This document shows positions 1-8,417 of a DNA stretch of 11,379 bases, piece by piece. The stretch spans positions 1 through 11,379 of the forward strand of contig DJXC01000122.1 of the NCBI GenBank assembly GCA_002449575.1, in the 5' to 3' direction. The notes under the pieces are model-generated. The model had not been told where the DNA came from. It did no database searches and saw only the letters and a list, made by a program, of their open reading frames with translations. A program made the position numbers and the translations under genes. This DNA comes from Ruminococcus sp. UBA7014. Its GTDB lineage: Bacteria; Bacillota; Clostridia; Oscillospirales; Ruminococcaceae. Positions within the stretch are counted from its first letter, which is position 1; each line of letters starts with the position of its first letter.

Positions 1-1283
1 AGTGGAAGGAATTTTTCTATTGTGAAGCACTTCCCTCAAATGTACTTGTGACAAAAGGACAGAAAAAGATTTCTGCGAAATCTTCCAACACCAAAGGCAG
101 CGAAAATATCATTACCAACGGCAGCGGCATCGTTGTTGCTGACGGTCAGTGCATGATGATTGTCGATAACGGAAAAGTTGTTGAAATCTGTGCTGAACCC
201 GGCGAATATACTTATGATACTTCTACAGAACCGAGTATTTTCTCTGGCAGTCTCGGAAACAGCATCAAAGAAACATTCAAGAAAATCGGCGCAAGAATCG
301 GCTATGGCGGTGATACCGGTCATGACCAGAGAGTCTATTATTTCAACCTGAAAGAAATCATGAATAACAAGTTCGGCACGCAGAACCCTGTACCATTCCG
401 GGTTGTGGACAGAAATATTAATCTGGATATTGATATTGCTATCCGCTGCAACGGTGAATATACTTACAGAATTGCTGACCCGCTCTTGTTCTATGCCAAT
501 GTGTGCGGCAATGTCTCCCAGAATTACACAACAGACCAGATAGCCGGCACGCTCAAAGCAGAATTTCTGACAGCCTTACAGCCTGCTTTTGCACAGATTT
601 CCGCACAGGGTGTCAGATACAGCGCACTCCCCGGCTATACACAGGAAATCACAGATGCTATGAATCATGCACTTGCTGCAAAATGGCGTGAAAAGCGTGG
701 GATTGAAATCGGCTCTGTCATGATTAATTCTGCAACCGCTTCCAGAGAAGATGAAGAATTAATCAAACAGGCACAGCGTGCCGGAATGCTCCAGAATCCC
801 GGCATGGCTGCTGCAACACTGACCGCTGCACAGGCTGATGCCATGAAAGCAGCTGCTTCCAACAGCGGCGGCGCAACACTCGGCTTTATGAATATGAATA
901 TGGCACAGCAGGCTGGCGGTCTGAATGCACAGGCTCTCTACCAGATGAACGCACAGCAGCAGGCAAATCTTTCTGCTTCGGCTGGACATACCACTGTTCC
1001 GGAAAATGCTGATTTCTGGAACTGTGCCTGTGGTGCAAAAAATACCGGAAAATTCTGTGCCGAATGCGGTAAGCCCAAACCTGTCTCCAACGGCTGGGCA
1101 TGTGCCTGCGGTGCATTCAATCAGGGCAGATTCTGCTCCGAGTGCGGCAAGCCGAAGCCTTCCGGTGTAAAAACTTACCGCTGTGACAAGTGCGGCTGGA
1201 AACCTGCTGACCCGACAAAGCCGCCGAGATTCTGCCCCGAATGCGGTGATGTTTTCGATTCTAATGATTTAGTACAGGAATAA
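1..1283 (+). CDS. SPFH-domain (YdjI-like) protein with three C-terminal zinc ribbons, 5' partial
   Basis: The frame is open from base 3 to the TAA at 1281-1283. A GTG at 48 could be read as a start, but the in-frame codons before it (W-K-E-F-F-Y-C-E-A-L-P-S-N-V-L-V) continue naturally into V-T-K-G-Q and no ribosome site precedes it, so the gene almost certainly begins before the window. The first ~230 visible residues look like the SPFH/Band-7 fold of the family once called 'virion core protein' (B. subtilis YdjI, encoded with PspA in a membrane-stress operon). An Ala/Gln/Met-rich linker follows (about bases 780-1000). Three Cys4 zinc ribbons close the protein: C-A-C-G...F-C-A-E-C-G (about 1017-1085), C-A-C-G...F-C-S-E-C-G (about 1090-1162) and C-D-K-C-G...F-C-P-E-C-G (about 1174-1250). 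No signal peptide or membrane segment is visible. Likely role: an oligomeric membrane-associated scaffold; the ligand of the ribbons is unknown. Confidence 0.85.
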   Translation, partial: WKEFFYCEALPSNVLVTKGQKKISAKSSNTKGSENIITNGSGIVVADGQCMMIVDNGKVVEICAEPGEYTYDTSTEPSIFSGSLGNSIKETFKKIGARIGYGGDTGHDQRVYYFNLKEIMNNKFGTQNPVPFRVVDRNINLDIDIAIRCNGEYTYRIADPLLFYANVCGNVSQNYTTDQIAGTLKAEFLTALQPAFAQISAQGVRYSALPGYTQEITDAMNHALAAKWREKRGIEIGSVMINSATASREDEELIKQAQRAGMLQNPGMAAATLTAAQADAMKAAASNSGGATLGFMNMNMAQQAGGLNAQALYQMNAQQQANLSASAGHTTVPENADFWNCACGAKNTGKFCAECGKPKPVSNGWACACGAFNQGRFCSECGKPKPSGVKTYRCDKCGWKPADPTKPPRFCPECGDVFDSNDLVQE

Positions 1284-1296
1284 TTTTTTTGATACT

Positions 1297-1324
1297 GAAA
1301 GGCGGCATTCCACCGCCTTTCTCA
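1297..1324 (+). terminator. Hairpin terminator after the SPFH gene
   Basis: A perfect 9-bp stem (GAAAGGCGG at 1297-1305 pairing with CCGCCTTTC at 1313-1321) encloses a 7-nt loop, 13 bases after the stop codon. The T tract is short and partly inside the stem, so termination may be incomplete. It separates the SPFH gene from addB. Confidence 0.55.
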
Positions 1325-1362
1325 AATTATGTGCTTTATGATATGCAGAAAAGGGGAATTTT

Positions 1363-4300
1363 ATGCTTAATTTTATCCTCGGCGGATGCGGTACAGGAAA
1401 ATCTGTCACCCTCATGGAAAAAATGAAATCTGACCTGAAACAAAATAAACAGGTTATCCTGCTCGTTCCGGAACAGTTTTCGTTTGAAGCCGAAAAACGT
1501 CTTTATGATGCACTCGGTGTGGAACTGTTTAACCGTGTGAAAACTTACAGTTTCTACACACTTTCACAGGACATTCTGCTTCGGTGCGGCAGTTCCGGCA
1601 GAAGTTACGCTTCTGAACAAGAAAAACTGCTGTTTCTCTATCAGGCAGTACAGGAATGTGACCAGCGTGCCGCACTCAAAGTACTCTACAAGCAAAATAC
1701 TCCGGATTCCTTTCTCAGCTTGCAGTCGCTGATTGCCAAAATCCGCAAAGAAGGCATTACTGCCGAAATCATGCAGGGAGTCGCTCCCATGTTTGCACAG
1801 ACAGTTCAGCTTTATGATAAAATACTGGATATTGCCGAACTGCTTGCAGCTTATGACAGAATTCTGCAAAATCACGGACTCTGCGATAATCTCAGTGACC
1901 TGACCAGTGCGGCAAAACTTGCCGGACAGCATGACTTTTTCCGGAATCAGCAGATTTATCTTGATGAATTCGGCATATTTTCCGGAGACCAGTACCAGAT
2001 GATTGACATCATGATGCAGCAGGCAGAACAGCTTACGATTGCCATCCGTGCAGACCAGCCCGGCACTGTTCCGACCAGAATTTTTACAGGTGGTACACAG
2101 ACTTTTCTGCAATTAAAACAGAAAGCAGAAGAACATCAGCCCGGTTCTGTCAAAATCCAGTACTGTGGTGACTGCCTCCGTGCAAAATATCCCGATTTAC
2201 AGGCGGTCGCTTCTCAAATTTTCCGTGCGCATATCCAGAAGACGGACTGGCTTGGACATGTAAAACTGTTTCAGGCAGAAGACCCCACTTCTGAAATTGA
2301 ATATATCTGTGCGGAAATCTATCGGCTTCTGAAAAAAAATCCTGACATGCAGTGCCGTGATATTGCTATTGCCGTGAAAGACCCGGCTGTCTATCGTCCT
2401 CTGCTGGAACGTGCTTTTGCAAGATACCGTCTGCCTTATGACATTGCAGCAGAAAAATCCGTACTACATACAGAACTGATTCGCTGCTTTCTGTCACTTC
2501 TGGAAATTCTTTCTGCTTCCAGATGGAATACAGATGCAATTTTGAAATATCTTAAAAACAGTTTTTCTGGTTTTGATGGCGAAACAGTTGCCATGCTGGA
2601 ACATTTCTGCTTTACATGGAGTATTGAGCATGACGACTGGACAAAAGCATTCTACGAACCGGAAAATCAGGAACTCAACCAAAGAAGTGAGCCATTTGGT
2701 GGTGCAGTTCTGGAAGCACTCCGGAAAGCACTCATCACAGAATTGCAGAATCTGAAAAATCAGTGTCAGAATGCCGATGTCCGCAAACTTTGCCGGGTAT
2801 TATATCAGCATATGGACAGCAAAAGAGAAGCCTATGAAAAGATTCTCAGCCGGAAACAGAATGCCCACGGGCTGGAAGTACTTCAGCAGAATGAATTTAC
2901 AACACTCTGGAATCTGCTGGGCGATACAATGAATACAGTTGTCCGGAATATGAGCGGTCAGCAGATGCCGCTGAAACATCTGTCACAGGTTTTTCTGATG
3001 CTTCTGAAAAGCAGCAGTTTTTCCGTACCTCCGGAAACACTTGACAGCATTCGTGTTGTCGAAACGCTTGACGAACTGATGACTGTCCGCTTGAATTCGC
3101 CCCGTGTCGTATTCGCTCCCGGTGTGACAGACGGCACTTATCCCGGAGAAATTCAGTCACACAGTGTATTCAGTCAGCAGGAACTCCGGCAGCTTGAAAC
3201 ACAGCATATTAAAATTTCTCATCTTCTGCCGGAACTGTATTCTGATGAACTCCTGATTATCAACAAAATTCTTGCTGCGCCATCAGAACGGCTTTATCTG
3301 ACTTATCCAGAAATCAATGCCGCCCATGAACTGGCTGCACCATCAGTAATGATTGGCGAAATTCTCAGAATGTTCCCAAAAGATGCACCCATTCTGAAAT
3401 TACAGAAAGATATGTTGCTTTCTGACTACGCATGGACAAAGGCATCTGCCTATTTTCACTTTGTCCGGAATTTCCGGAAAAATACACCAGAAACTGCTTC
3501 CCTCCGTGCTGTACTCGAAAAAGACCCTTTCTATGCTGCCAGAATCCAAAAACTTACCGAAAGTCCTGCGGAACAGTCTCAGAATACTTCCCCTGAAATG
3601 ATGAGGAAACTACTTGGAAATCAGCTGATTCTGTCACCGTCCGGTGTGGAACGCTTCTATAACTGCCCGTTCGCCTATTTCTGTACTTACTGTCTGCGGC
3701 TGTACACACCGGAAAAAGTCCGTCTGACTTCTCAGAATATCGGCAATTTTGCGCATTACTGCCTTGAAAAGATTCTCTCTGAATACGGCATAAAATTCAT
3801 AGAACTTTCTGAACAGGAACTCAAAGAAAAAATTCAGGAACTTGCTGAAATCTTCCGGAAAGAAAATTTCTCTGCTTCTGTGCTGAAAGACAGCCGCTTC
3901 CGGCTGAATTATGAAGTCAGTACCGGAAGTATTCTCCAGCTGATGCAGCATATGCAGGAAGAACTGAAAAAGTCAGAATTTATTCCTACAGCTTTTGAAC
4001 AGAAAATCGGCGGAAATGACGGCTGTCAGCCGTATTCGCTCCGTGACGGTGCAATTCTCTGCAAAGGCAAGATTGACCGTGTAGATATCTGCAATGCGGA
4101 TAATCAGCTTCTGATGCGTGTCATTGACTACAAAACCGGAAAGAAATTTCTTTCTCCGGAAAAACTTGCTGACGGTCTGGATATGCAGATGCTGATTTAC
4201 CTGTTCGCCCTTGAACAGCAAAAAGCATTTGGCAGTGCTTCTCCTGCCGGCGTTCTCTATCTGCCAAGTGGTCAGCCCGCTGGAGCAGATTACGATTCCC

Positions 4301-4728
4301 GTGAAGAAAACCCCCGTTCCAGAGAGGAAATTTTACAGGATTATTATCAGATGAAAGGACTGCTTCTGGACAGTACACTGCCTTATATGCAGCATGAAAT
4401 TTCCCGTCCGGCTTCTGTCATGAAGCATACACAGGAAGATATTCTGTTTTCCATGACGGAAAAACAGCTCGGCAGTCTCCGGAAGCATGTCGAAAAGAAA
4501 CTCTGTGAAATGGCTGACAGGCTCTATGCCGGTGACACTGCGCCAAATCCGTATTTATATCAGCAGTATTCGCCCTGTGAGCACTGCGCCTGTGCGGATA
4601 TTTGCGGTCATGCCGAAACAGAAACCAAAAAAACAACTGCAAAACAAAAACAAGCTGCACTGGAAACTGTCTTTGCATCTGACAGCGAACAGCCGAAAGA
4701 GGAGGAAGAAACTCATGAATTGGACTGA
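1363..4728 (+). CDS. addB: AddB/RexB, helicase-nuclease subunit B
   Basis: Subunit B (1121 aa, about the usual AddB length) of the heterodimeric ATP-dependent AddAB helicase/exonuclease, which resects double-strand breaks and prepares 3' ends for RecA. The ATG at 1363 has AAGGGG 6 bases upstream. The Walker A-like motif G-G-C-G-T-G-K-S is at residues 7-14. The stretch V-V-F-A-P-G-V-T-D-G-T-Y-P-G is the conserved late helicase-like segment. The C-terminal RecB-type nuclease has I-D-R-V-D, then I-D-Y-K-T-G with D922 and K924, then the Q-M-L-I-Y motif. The four Fe-S cysteines typical of AddB are present: C768 (in N-C-P-F-A-Y-F) and C1072, C1075, C1081 with C-x2-C-x5-C spacing; C1077 is an additional cysteine. 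The last ~35 residues are a Lys/Gln/Glu-rich tail overlapping the addA ribosome site and start. All key residues are intact, so it should be active. Confidence 0.96.
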   Translation: MLNFILGGCGTGKSVTLMEKMKSDLKQNKQVILLVPEQFSFEAEKRLYDALGVELFNRVKTYSFYTLSQDILLRCGSSGRSYASEQEKLLFLYQAVQECDQRAALKVLYKQNTPDSFLSLQSLIAKIRKEGITAEIMQGVAPMFAQTVQLYDKILDIAELLAAYDRILQNHGLCDNLSDLTSAAKLAGQHDFFRNQQIYLDEFGIFSGDQYQMIDIMMQQAEQLTIAIRADQPGTVPTRIFTGGTQTFLQLKQKAEEHQPGSVKIQYCGDCLRAKYPDLQAVASQIFRAHIQKTDWLGHVKLFQAEDPTSEIEYICAEIYRLLKKNPDMQCRDIAIAVKDPAVYRPLLERAFARYRLPYDIAAEKSVLHTELIRCFLSLLEILSASRWNTDAILKYLKNSFSGFDGETVAMLEHFCFTWSIEHDDWTKAFYEPENQELNQRSEPFGGAVLEALRKALITELQNLKNQCQNADVRKLCRVLYQHMDSKREAYEKILSRKQNAHGLEVLQQNEFTTLWNLLGDTMNTVVRNMSGQQMPLKHLSQVFLMLLKSSSFSVPPETLDSIRVVETLDELMTVRLNSPRVVFAPGVTDGTYPGEIQSHSVFSQQELRQLETQHIKISHLLPELYSDELLIINKILAAPSERLYLTYPEINAAHELAAPSVMIGEILRMFPKDAPILKLQKDMLLSDYAWTKASAYFHFVRNFRKNTPETASLRAVLEKDPFYAARIQKLTESPAEQSQNTSPEMMRKLLGNQLILSPSGVERFYNCPFAYFCTYCLRLYTPEKVRLTSQNIGNFAHYCLEKILSEYGIKFIELSEQELKEKIQELAEIFRKENFSASVLKDSRFRLNYEVSTGSILQLMQHMQEELKKSEFIPTAFEQKIGGNDGCQPYSLRDGAILCKGKIDRVDICNADNQLLMRVIDYKTGKKFLSPEKLADGLDMQMLIYLFALEQQKAFGSASPAGVLYLPSGQPAGADYDSREENPRSREEILQDYYQMKGLLLDSTLPYMQHEISRPASVMKHTQEDILFSMTEKQLGSLRKHVEKKLCEMADRLYAGDTAPNPYLYQQYSPCEHCACADICGHAETETKKTTAKQKQAALETVFASDSEQPKEEEETHELD
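4697..4708 (+). promoter_or_regulatory. Ribosome binding site that fixes the addA start
   Basis: The purine tract AAAGAGGAGGAA lies inside the end of addB, about 6 bases before the ATG at 4715. The open frame extends upstream to an ATG at 4487, but that stretch reads addB coding sequence in another frame and encodes an untypical basic peptide. The ribosome site and the canonical N-terminus (M-N-W-T-D-Q-Q) set the start at 4715. Placement inside addB suggests translational coupling, matching a 1:1 heterodimer. Confidence 0.8.
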
Positions 4729-7700
4729 CCAGCAGAAAAATGCGATTGATACCAGAGACAGAAGCATTATTGTCTCTGCCGCTGCCGGAAGCGGAAAAAC
4801 TGCCGTTCTTGTAGAAAGATTACTGAAAATTCTGGCTGACCCCTCTCCGGATACCCGTGTTGCAGCAGATGAAATTATCGTTGTGACGTTCACAAAAGAT
4901 GCTGCTGCCCAGATGAAACAGCGTCTTGCACGGAAAATTACTGAAACACTTGATGAAATGAACCAGCAGGGCAGACATCAGGAAGCCGCTTATGACTGGC
5001 TGATTCAGCAGAGAAGTGCTTTAAGCAGTGCCAAAATTTCAACAATTCATTCGTTCTGCTTTGATTTTATCCGGGAAAATGCCGATGCCTGTGGTGTTTC
5101 TTCACAGTTCAGCATTGCCGAACCGGCACGGGAATATGTATTCAAAAAACGTGCGCTCCAGTCTGTACTGGAATCATGGACCAAAAACCGGGAAACAGAA
5201 ATAAAATTATTATTTAATTATTTCTGCATCAGAGAAGATGCCGAACTGGAAAAATTTATCCTCCTGACAGCCAATTATCTGAATTCGCTGGCATTTCCGG
5301 ATTATTGGATAAAACAGGCACAGGCTTTCTGTCAGGGTGAAAATGCCTGTTTCTTCAACAGCCTGAAACAGACATTTCTGGAAGGCATTCAGGAATGTAT
5401 CACTCTTGCAGAACAAAGCCGTACTTTTGCTGTAGATGCCTTTGACTGCCCCGGCGACAGAAAATATGAAATCGTCCTGAATGATGATATTGCTCGATTT
5501 CAGGCACAACAAAATTATATCTGCAATGCTGACAAGTCTGCACTTCTGACTGACCCGCTGAAATATCAAATCATAAAATTCAAGCCTTTCCCCGGCGGAA
5601 AGAAAAATGCAGATTATTACCGTGAGGAAGAAAAAGAAATTTTTGGACATATCCGGGATATTTATAAAGAAAAATATACTGCACTTATCAAAGGAACGCT
5701 AGTACCTCTGACATTCTGGAAAGAAGATTCCGAAATTCAGAAACAAGTCATTCCGCTGCTGCTGGAACTGACTCAGGAATATCAGACAGCACTGTTTCAG
5801 GAAAAAAAAGAACAGAATGTACTCAGTTTTGATGATGCCGAACATCTTGTACTCGGTCTGCTCGGCACGCTTGACGAAAACGGCATTCTGCACCGTTCAG
5901 AACTTGCAGAATCTTTCGCCCGGAAATATCAGCTGATTATGATTGATGAATATCAGGATTCCAACGACAAGCAGGACTGCCTGTTCAAGCTGCTGTCACA
6001 GGAATGTCGTATTTCCGAAGACGGCAGAACACTTCATTACGGAACAAATGCCTTTCTGGTAGGCGATGTCAAACAGTCTATCTATCGTTTCCGGCAGGCA
6101 AACCCCGAAAATTTCAGAAAAGCGATTCAGGACAGTACCCCTCTTGCAAACTGCAAAGGTCATGAAATGTCCAGAATTTACCTGAATCAGAACTTCCGCA
6201 GTGCGCCCGGCATTCTGGACTTTATCAACGATTTATTCCGGAATGTCATGTCTGAAAAATGCGGTGAATTGTTCTATACACAGGATGAACAGCTTAATTT
6301 CGGTGCGGCAGATTATCTGAAACTGGATAAAAAATATCAGGGTGTTCAGGTCATTATCCCGAAATCCAGTGCTGACAGTGCCAGTGAAGATTTACAGGCT
6401 GACTGTGCTGCGGATACGATTGCTTCTATGATTGCACAGCAGTTTCCGGTCATGCAGGACGGCAGTATCAGACCGTGTGAATATAAAGACTTCTGTATTC
6501 TGCTGCGTTCTCCCAAAAAGCATGTAAAACCTATTGCCGAAGCATTCAAGAAAAGGAATCTTCCGTTTGCATTTGATGAAGATGATGGATTTCTGACACT
6601 TCCGGAAATTCAGCTGATGACCAATCTGCTCCGTGTGATTGACAACCCCATGACAGATGTCGCTGTAGCAGGCGTACTCCTTTCTCCGGTTTACGGCTTC
6701 ACTCCCGAAGATTTAGCCATGCTGAAAGTCTCCGGTGACGGCAGAAGAATCTATCTCCAGATGCAGACCATTTCCGAACAGGAAGATTCTGTTCTGTTCC
6801 GGAAATGTCACATGTTTCTGGAACAGCTTGCACAGATGCGCTCACTTGCAGATACAATGCCGCTCGAACAATTTCTTTATGAAATCTATGAAATGACAGA
6901 TTTCATGTCTCTCCAGAGCCTGTATGAACATGCTGACGAACGCCGTGAACATCTCGAAATTTTTGCAGAATATGCCCTCAGTTACCGTGAACATGCTGAC
7001 CTTACGGCCCAGAGCAGTTTAAGCGGCTGGCTGCGCTATCTGGATTATCTACGGGAAAGCGGAGAAAAATTTTCTGCAAATCTGCTCAGTCAGAAAGCAA
7101 ATTATGTTTCTGTGAAAACAATTCATAAATCCAAAGGTCTGGAATATCCGTTTGTATTTCTACTGCATTCTGAACGGCAGTTCAATAAACGTCCTACACC
7201 GCCGCCCGTTCTTCCGGCGGAAAATGGTATCCTCGGTTTGCAGATGATTGACCGCAAACGCTGTGTAAAAATAACTTCTGGAATTTATCAGTATCTGCAA
7301 TATCAGCAGAACAAGAAAGAAAAAAGCGAGGAAATGCGTCTTCTTTATGTCGCACTCACCAGAGCCAAACAAAAATTATTTCTTGTTACAGATAATATTC
7401 ATACTGGATGCAGTCCCAAAAATCATATCTGCAATATGGGCGGTGTGCTGGAATCTTACGCTGTCAGAGAACTTGCGCCGGAAATGAACAGTATGCAGGA
7501 CTGGCTTCTTGCTTATCTGCTTTCTTCTGATGAAGCAGACTATCTGCGGAAAGCGATGGACGAAGGCAAATCTGTTGCTTCTTCTATGGCGGAATATCAG
7601 GTCTGGACTGCCGGAAAGACTGCTGAATCTCAGGCAGCAGAAAAAATCATTGTTTCTGCTGAACCTGATGGCAGACTTGTCAGTCAGATACGGGAACAGC

Positions 7701-8383
7701 TTTCATGGCAGTATACCTCTTATCTGACGGAACTCCCGGCAAAACGGACAGTGACTTCTCTTTCCCATCCGGAAACAGGCATGACCGAACAAATTCAGAT
7801 TCCAGAATTCATGCTCGAAGACGAAGAAGGCAGAATCCGCCGTCTGCATGGTGCAGCAAGAGGAACAGCCATTCATAAAATAATGCAGTTTATGGATTTT
7901 CAGGCAGCTGTCCGGAATCCGGAACAGGAAATACAAAGAATGTTACAGGCAGATATTCTTGAACCAGTCGAAGCACAAGCCATGCAGCCGGAAAAAATCA
8001 GAGCTTTCTTTGACAGCGCATTATATCAAAGAATTGCCGCTTCTGATTCTGTACTGAAAGAAAAGCAGTTATTTGTCCAGATTGGGAAACTGCATCTGCC
8101 GGAAAGTTCCATGCTGCTGCAAAATTATCTGGATACAGACGGCATTATGATAGGCACGGTCGATTTGCTGTTTCATGAACCGGACGGCTGGGTAATTGTT
8201 GACTATAAAACAGACCATGTACAGCATGACAGTGAACTGACAAAAAAATACGCCGTTCAGCTTGGACTGTATCAGAAAGCGATGGAACTGGTACTGAATG
8301 CACCTGTGAAACAAGCATATATTTATTCTTTTGCACTGGATAAAGCAATCAAAGTCCGCCTTGATGAAATTCACTATGCATAA
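4715..8383 (+). CDS. addA: AddA/RexA, UvrD-like helicase and nuclease subunit A
   Basis: Subunit A (1222 aa, normal AddA length) of AddAB: a superfamily 1A 3'-5' helicase with a C-terminal RecB-family nuclease. In order: Q-motif W-T-D-Q-Q (3-7); Walker A A-A-A-G-S-G-K-T (22-29, K28); motif Ia T-F-T-K-D-A-A (about 58-64); I-S-T-I-H-S-F-C; Walker B I-D-E-Y-Q-D (D411, E412); V-G-D-V-K-Q-S-I-Y-R-F-R (449-460); N-Q-N-F-R-S (491-496); V-K-T-I-H-K-S-K-G-L-E-Y (800-811); L-L-Y-V-A-L-T-R-A-K (about 876-885); nuclease residues D1150 (G-T-V-D-L-L), D1163 and K1165 (V-D-Y-K-T), then Q-L-G-L-Y. All are intact. The ATG overlaps the end of addB by 14 bp, so both subunits come from one transcript. Whether this complex recognises a Chi-like site, and which, cannot be read from the sequence. 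Confidence 0.97.
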   Translation: MNWTDQQKNAIDTRDRSIIVSAAAGSGKTAVLVERLLKILADPSPDTRVAADEIIVVTFTKDAAAQMKQRLARKITETLDEMNQQGRHQEAAYDWLIQQRSALSSAKISTIHSFCFDFIRENADACGVSSQFSIAEPAREYVFKKRALQSVLESWTKNRETEIKLLFNYFCIREDAELEKFILLTANYLNSLAFPDYWIKQAQAFCQGENACFFNSLKQTFLEGIQECITLAEQSRTFAVDAFDCPGDRKYEIVLNDDIARFQAQQNYICNADKSALLTDPLKYQIIKFKPFPGGKKNADYYREEEKEIFGHIRDIYKEKYTALIKGTLVPLTFWKEDSEIQKQVIPLLLELTQEYQTALFQEKKEQNVLSFDDAEHLVLGLLGTLDENGILHRSELAESFARKYQLIMIDEYQDSNDKQDCLFKLLSQECRISEDGRTLHYGTNAFLVGDVKQSIYRFRQANPENFRKAIQDSTPLANCKGHEMSRIYLNQNFRSAPGILDFINDLFRNVMSEKCGELFYTQDEQLNFGAADYLKLDKKYQGVQVIIPKSSADSASEDLQADCAADTIASMIAQQFPVMQDGSIRPCEYKDFCILLRSPKKHVKPIAEAFKKRNLPFAFDEDDGFLTLPEIQLMTNLLRVIDNPMTDVAVAGVLLSPVYGFTPEDLAMLKVSGDGRRIYLQMQTISEQEDSVLFRKCHMFLEQLAQMRSLADTMPLEQFLYEIYEMTDFMSLQSLYEHADERREHLEIFAEYALSYREHADLTAQSSLSGWLRYLDYLRESGEKFSANLLSQKANYVSVKTIHKSKGLEYPFVFLLHSERQFNKRPTPPPVLPAENGILGLQMIDRKRCVKITSGIYQYLQYQQNKKEKSEEMRLLYVALTRAKQKLFLVTDNIHTGCSPKNHICNMGGVLESYAVRELAPEMNSMQDWLLAYLLSSDEADYLRKAMDEGKSVASSMAEYQVWTAGKTAESQAAEKIIVSAEPDGRLVSQIREQLSWQYTSYLTELPAKRTVTSLSHPETGMTEQIQIPEFMLEDEEGRIRRLHGAARGTAIHKIMQFMDFQAAVRNPEQEIQRMLQADILEPVEAQAMQPEKIRAFFDSALYQRIAASDSVLKEKQLFVQIGKLHLPESSMLLQNYLDTDGIMIGTVDLLFHEPDGWVIVDYKTDHVQHDSELTKKYAVQLGLYQKAMELVLNAPVKQAYIYSFALDKAIKVRLDEIHYA

Positions 8384-8417
8384 AACAAGCTTACTTTTTA
8401 GAAAAGAGGTCTTTTTC

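Noticed and set aside
48..50. GTG as the start codon of the SPFH gene
   Set aside because: The frame is open upstream to the window edge with family-like sequence, and no ribosome site precedes the GTG.
1337..1342. TATGAT as -10 of an addB promoter
   Set aside because: Matches the -10 well, but no acceptable -35 lies 16-18 bp upstream (that region is the terminator stem); too weak to annotate.
1564..2112. 182-codon open frame on the minus strand within addB
   Set aside because: Cys- and Phe-rich composition with no recognisable domain, wholly inside an intact addB; an antisense shadow.
4487..4714. N-terminal extension of AddA by 76 residues
   Set aside because: Basic untypical peptide read from addB in another frame; the ribosome site and the conserved W-T-D-Q-Q start point to 4715.
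5210..5650. 146-codon open frame on the minus strand within addA
   Set aside because: Low-complexity hydrophobic reading opposite a conserved gene, no ribosome site or domain.
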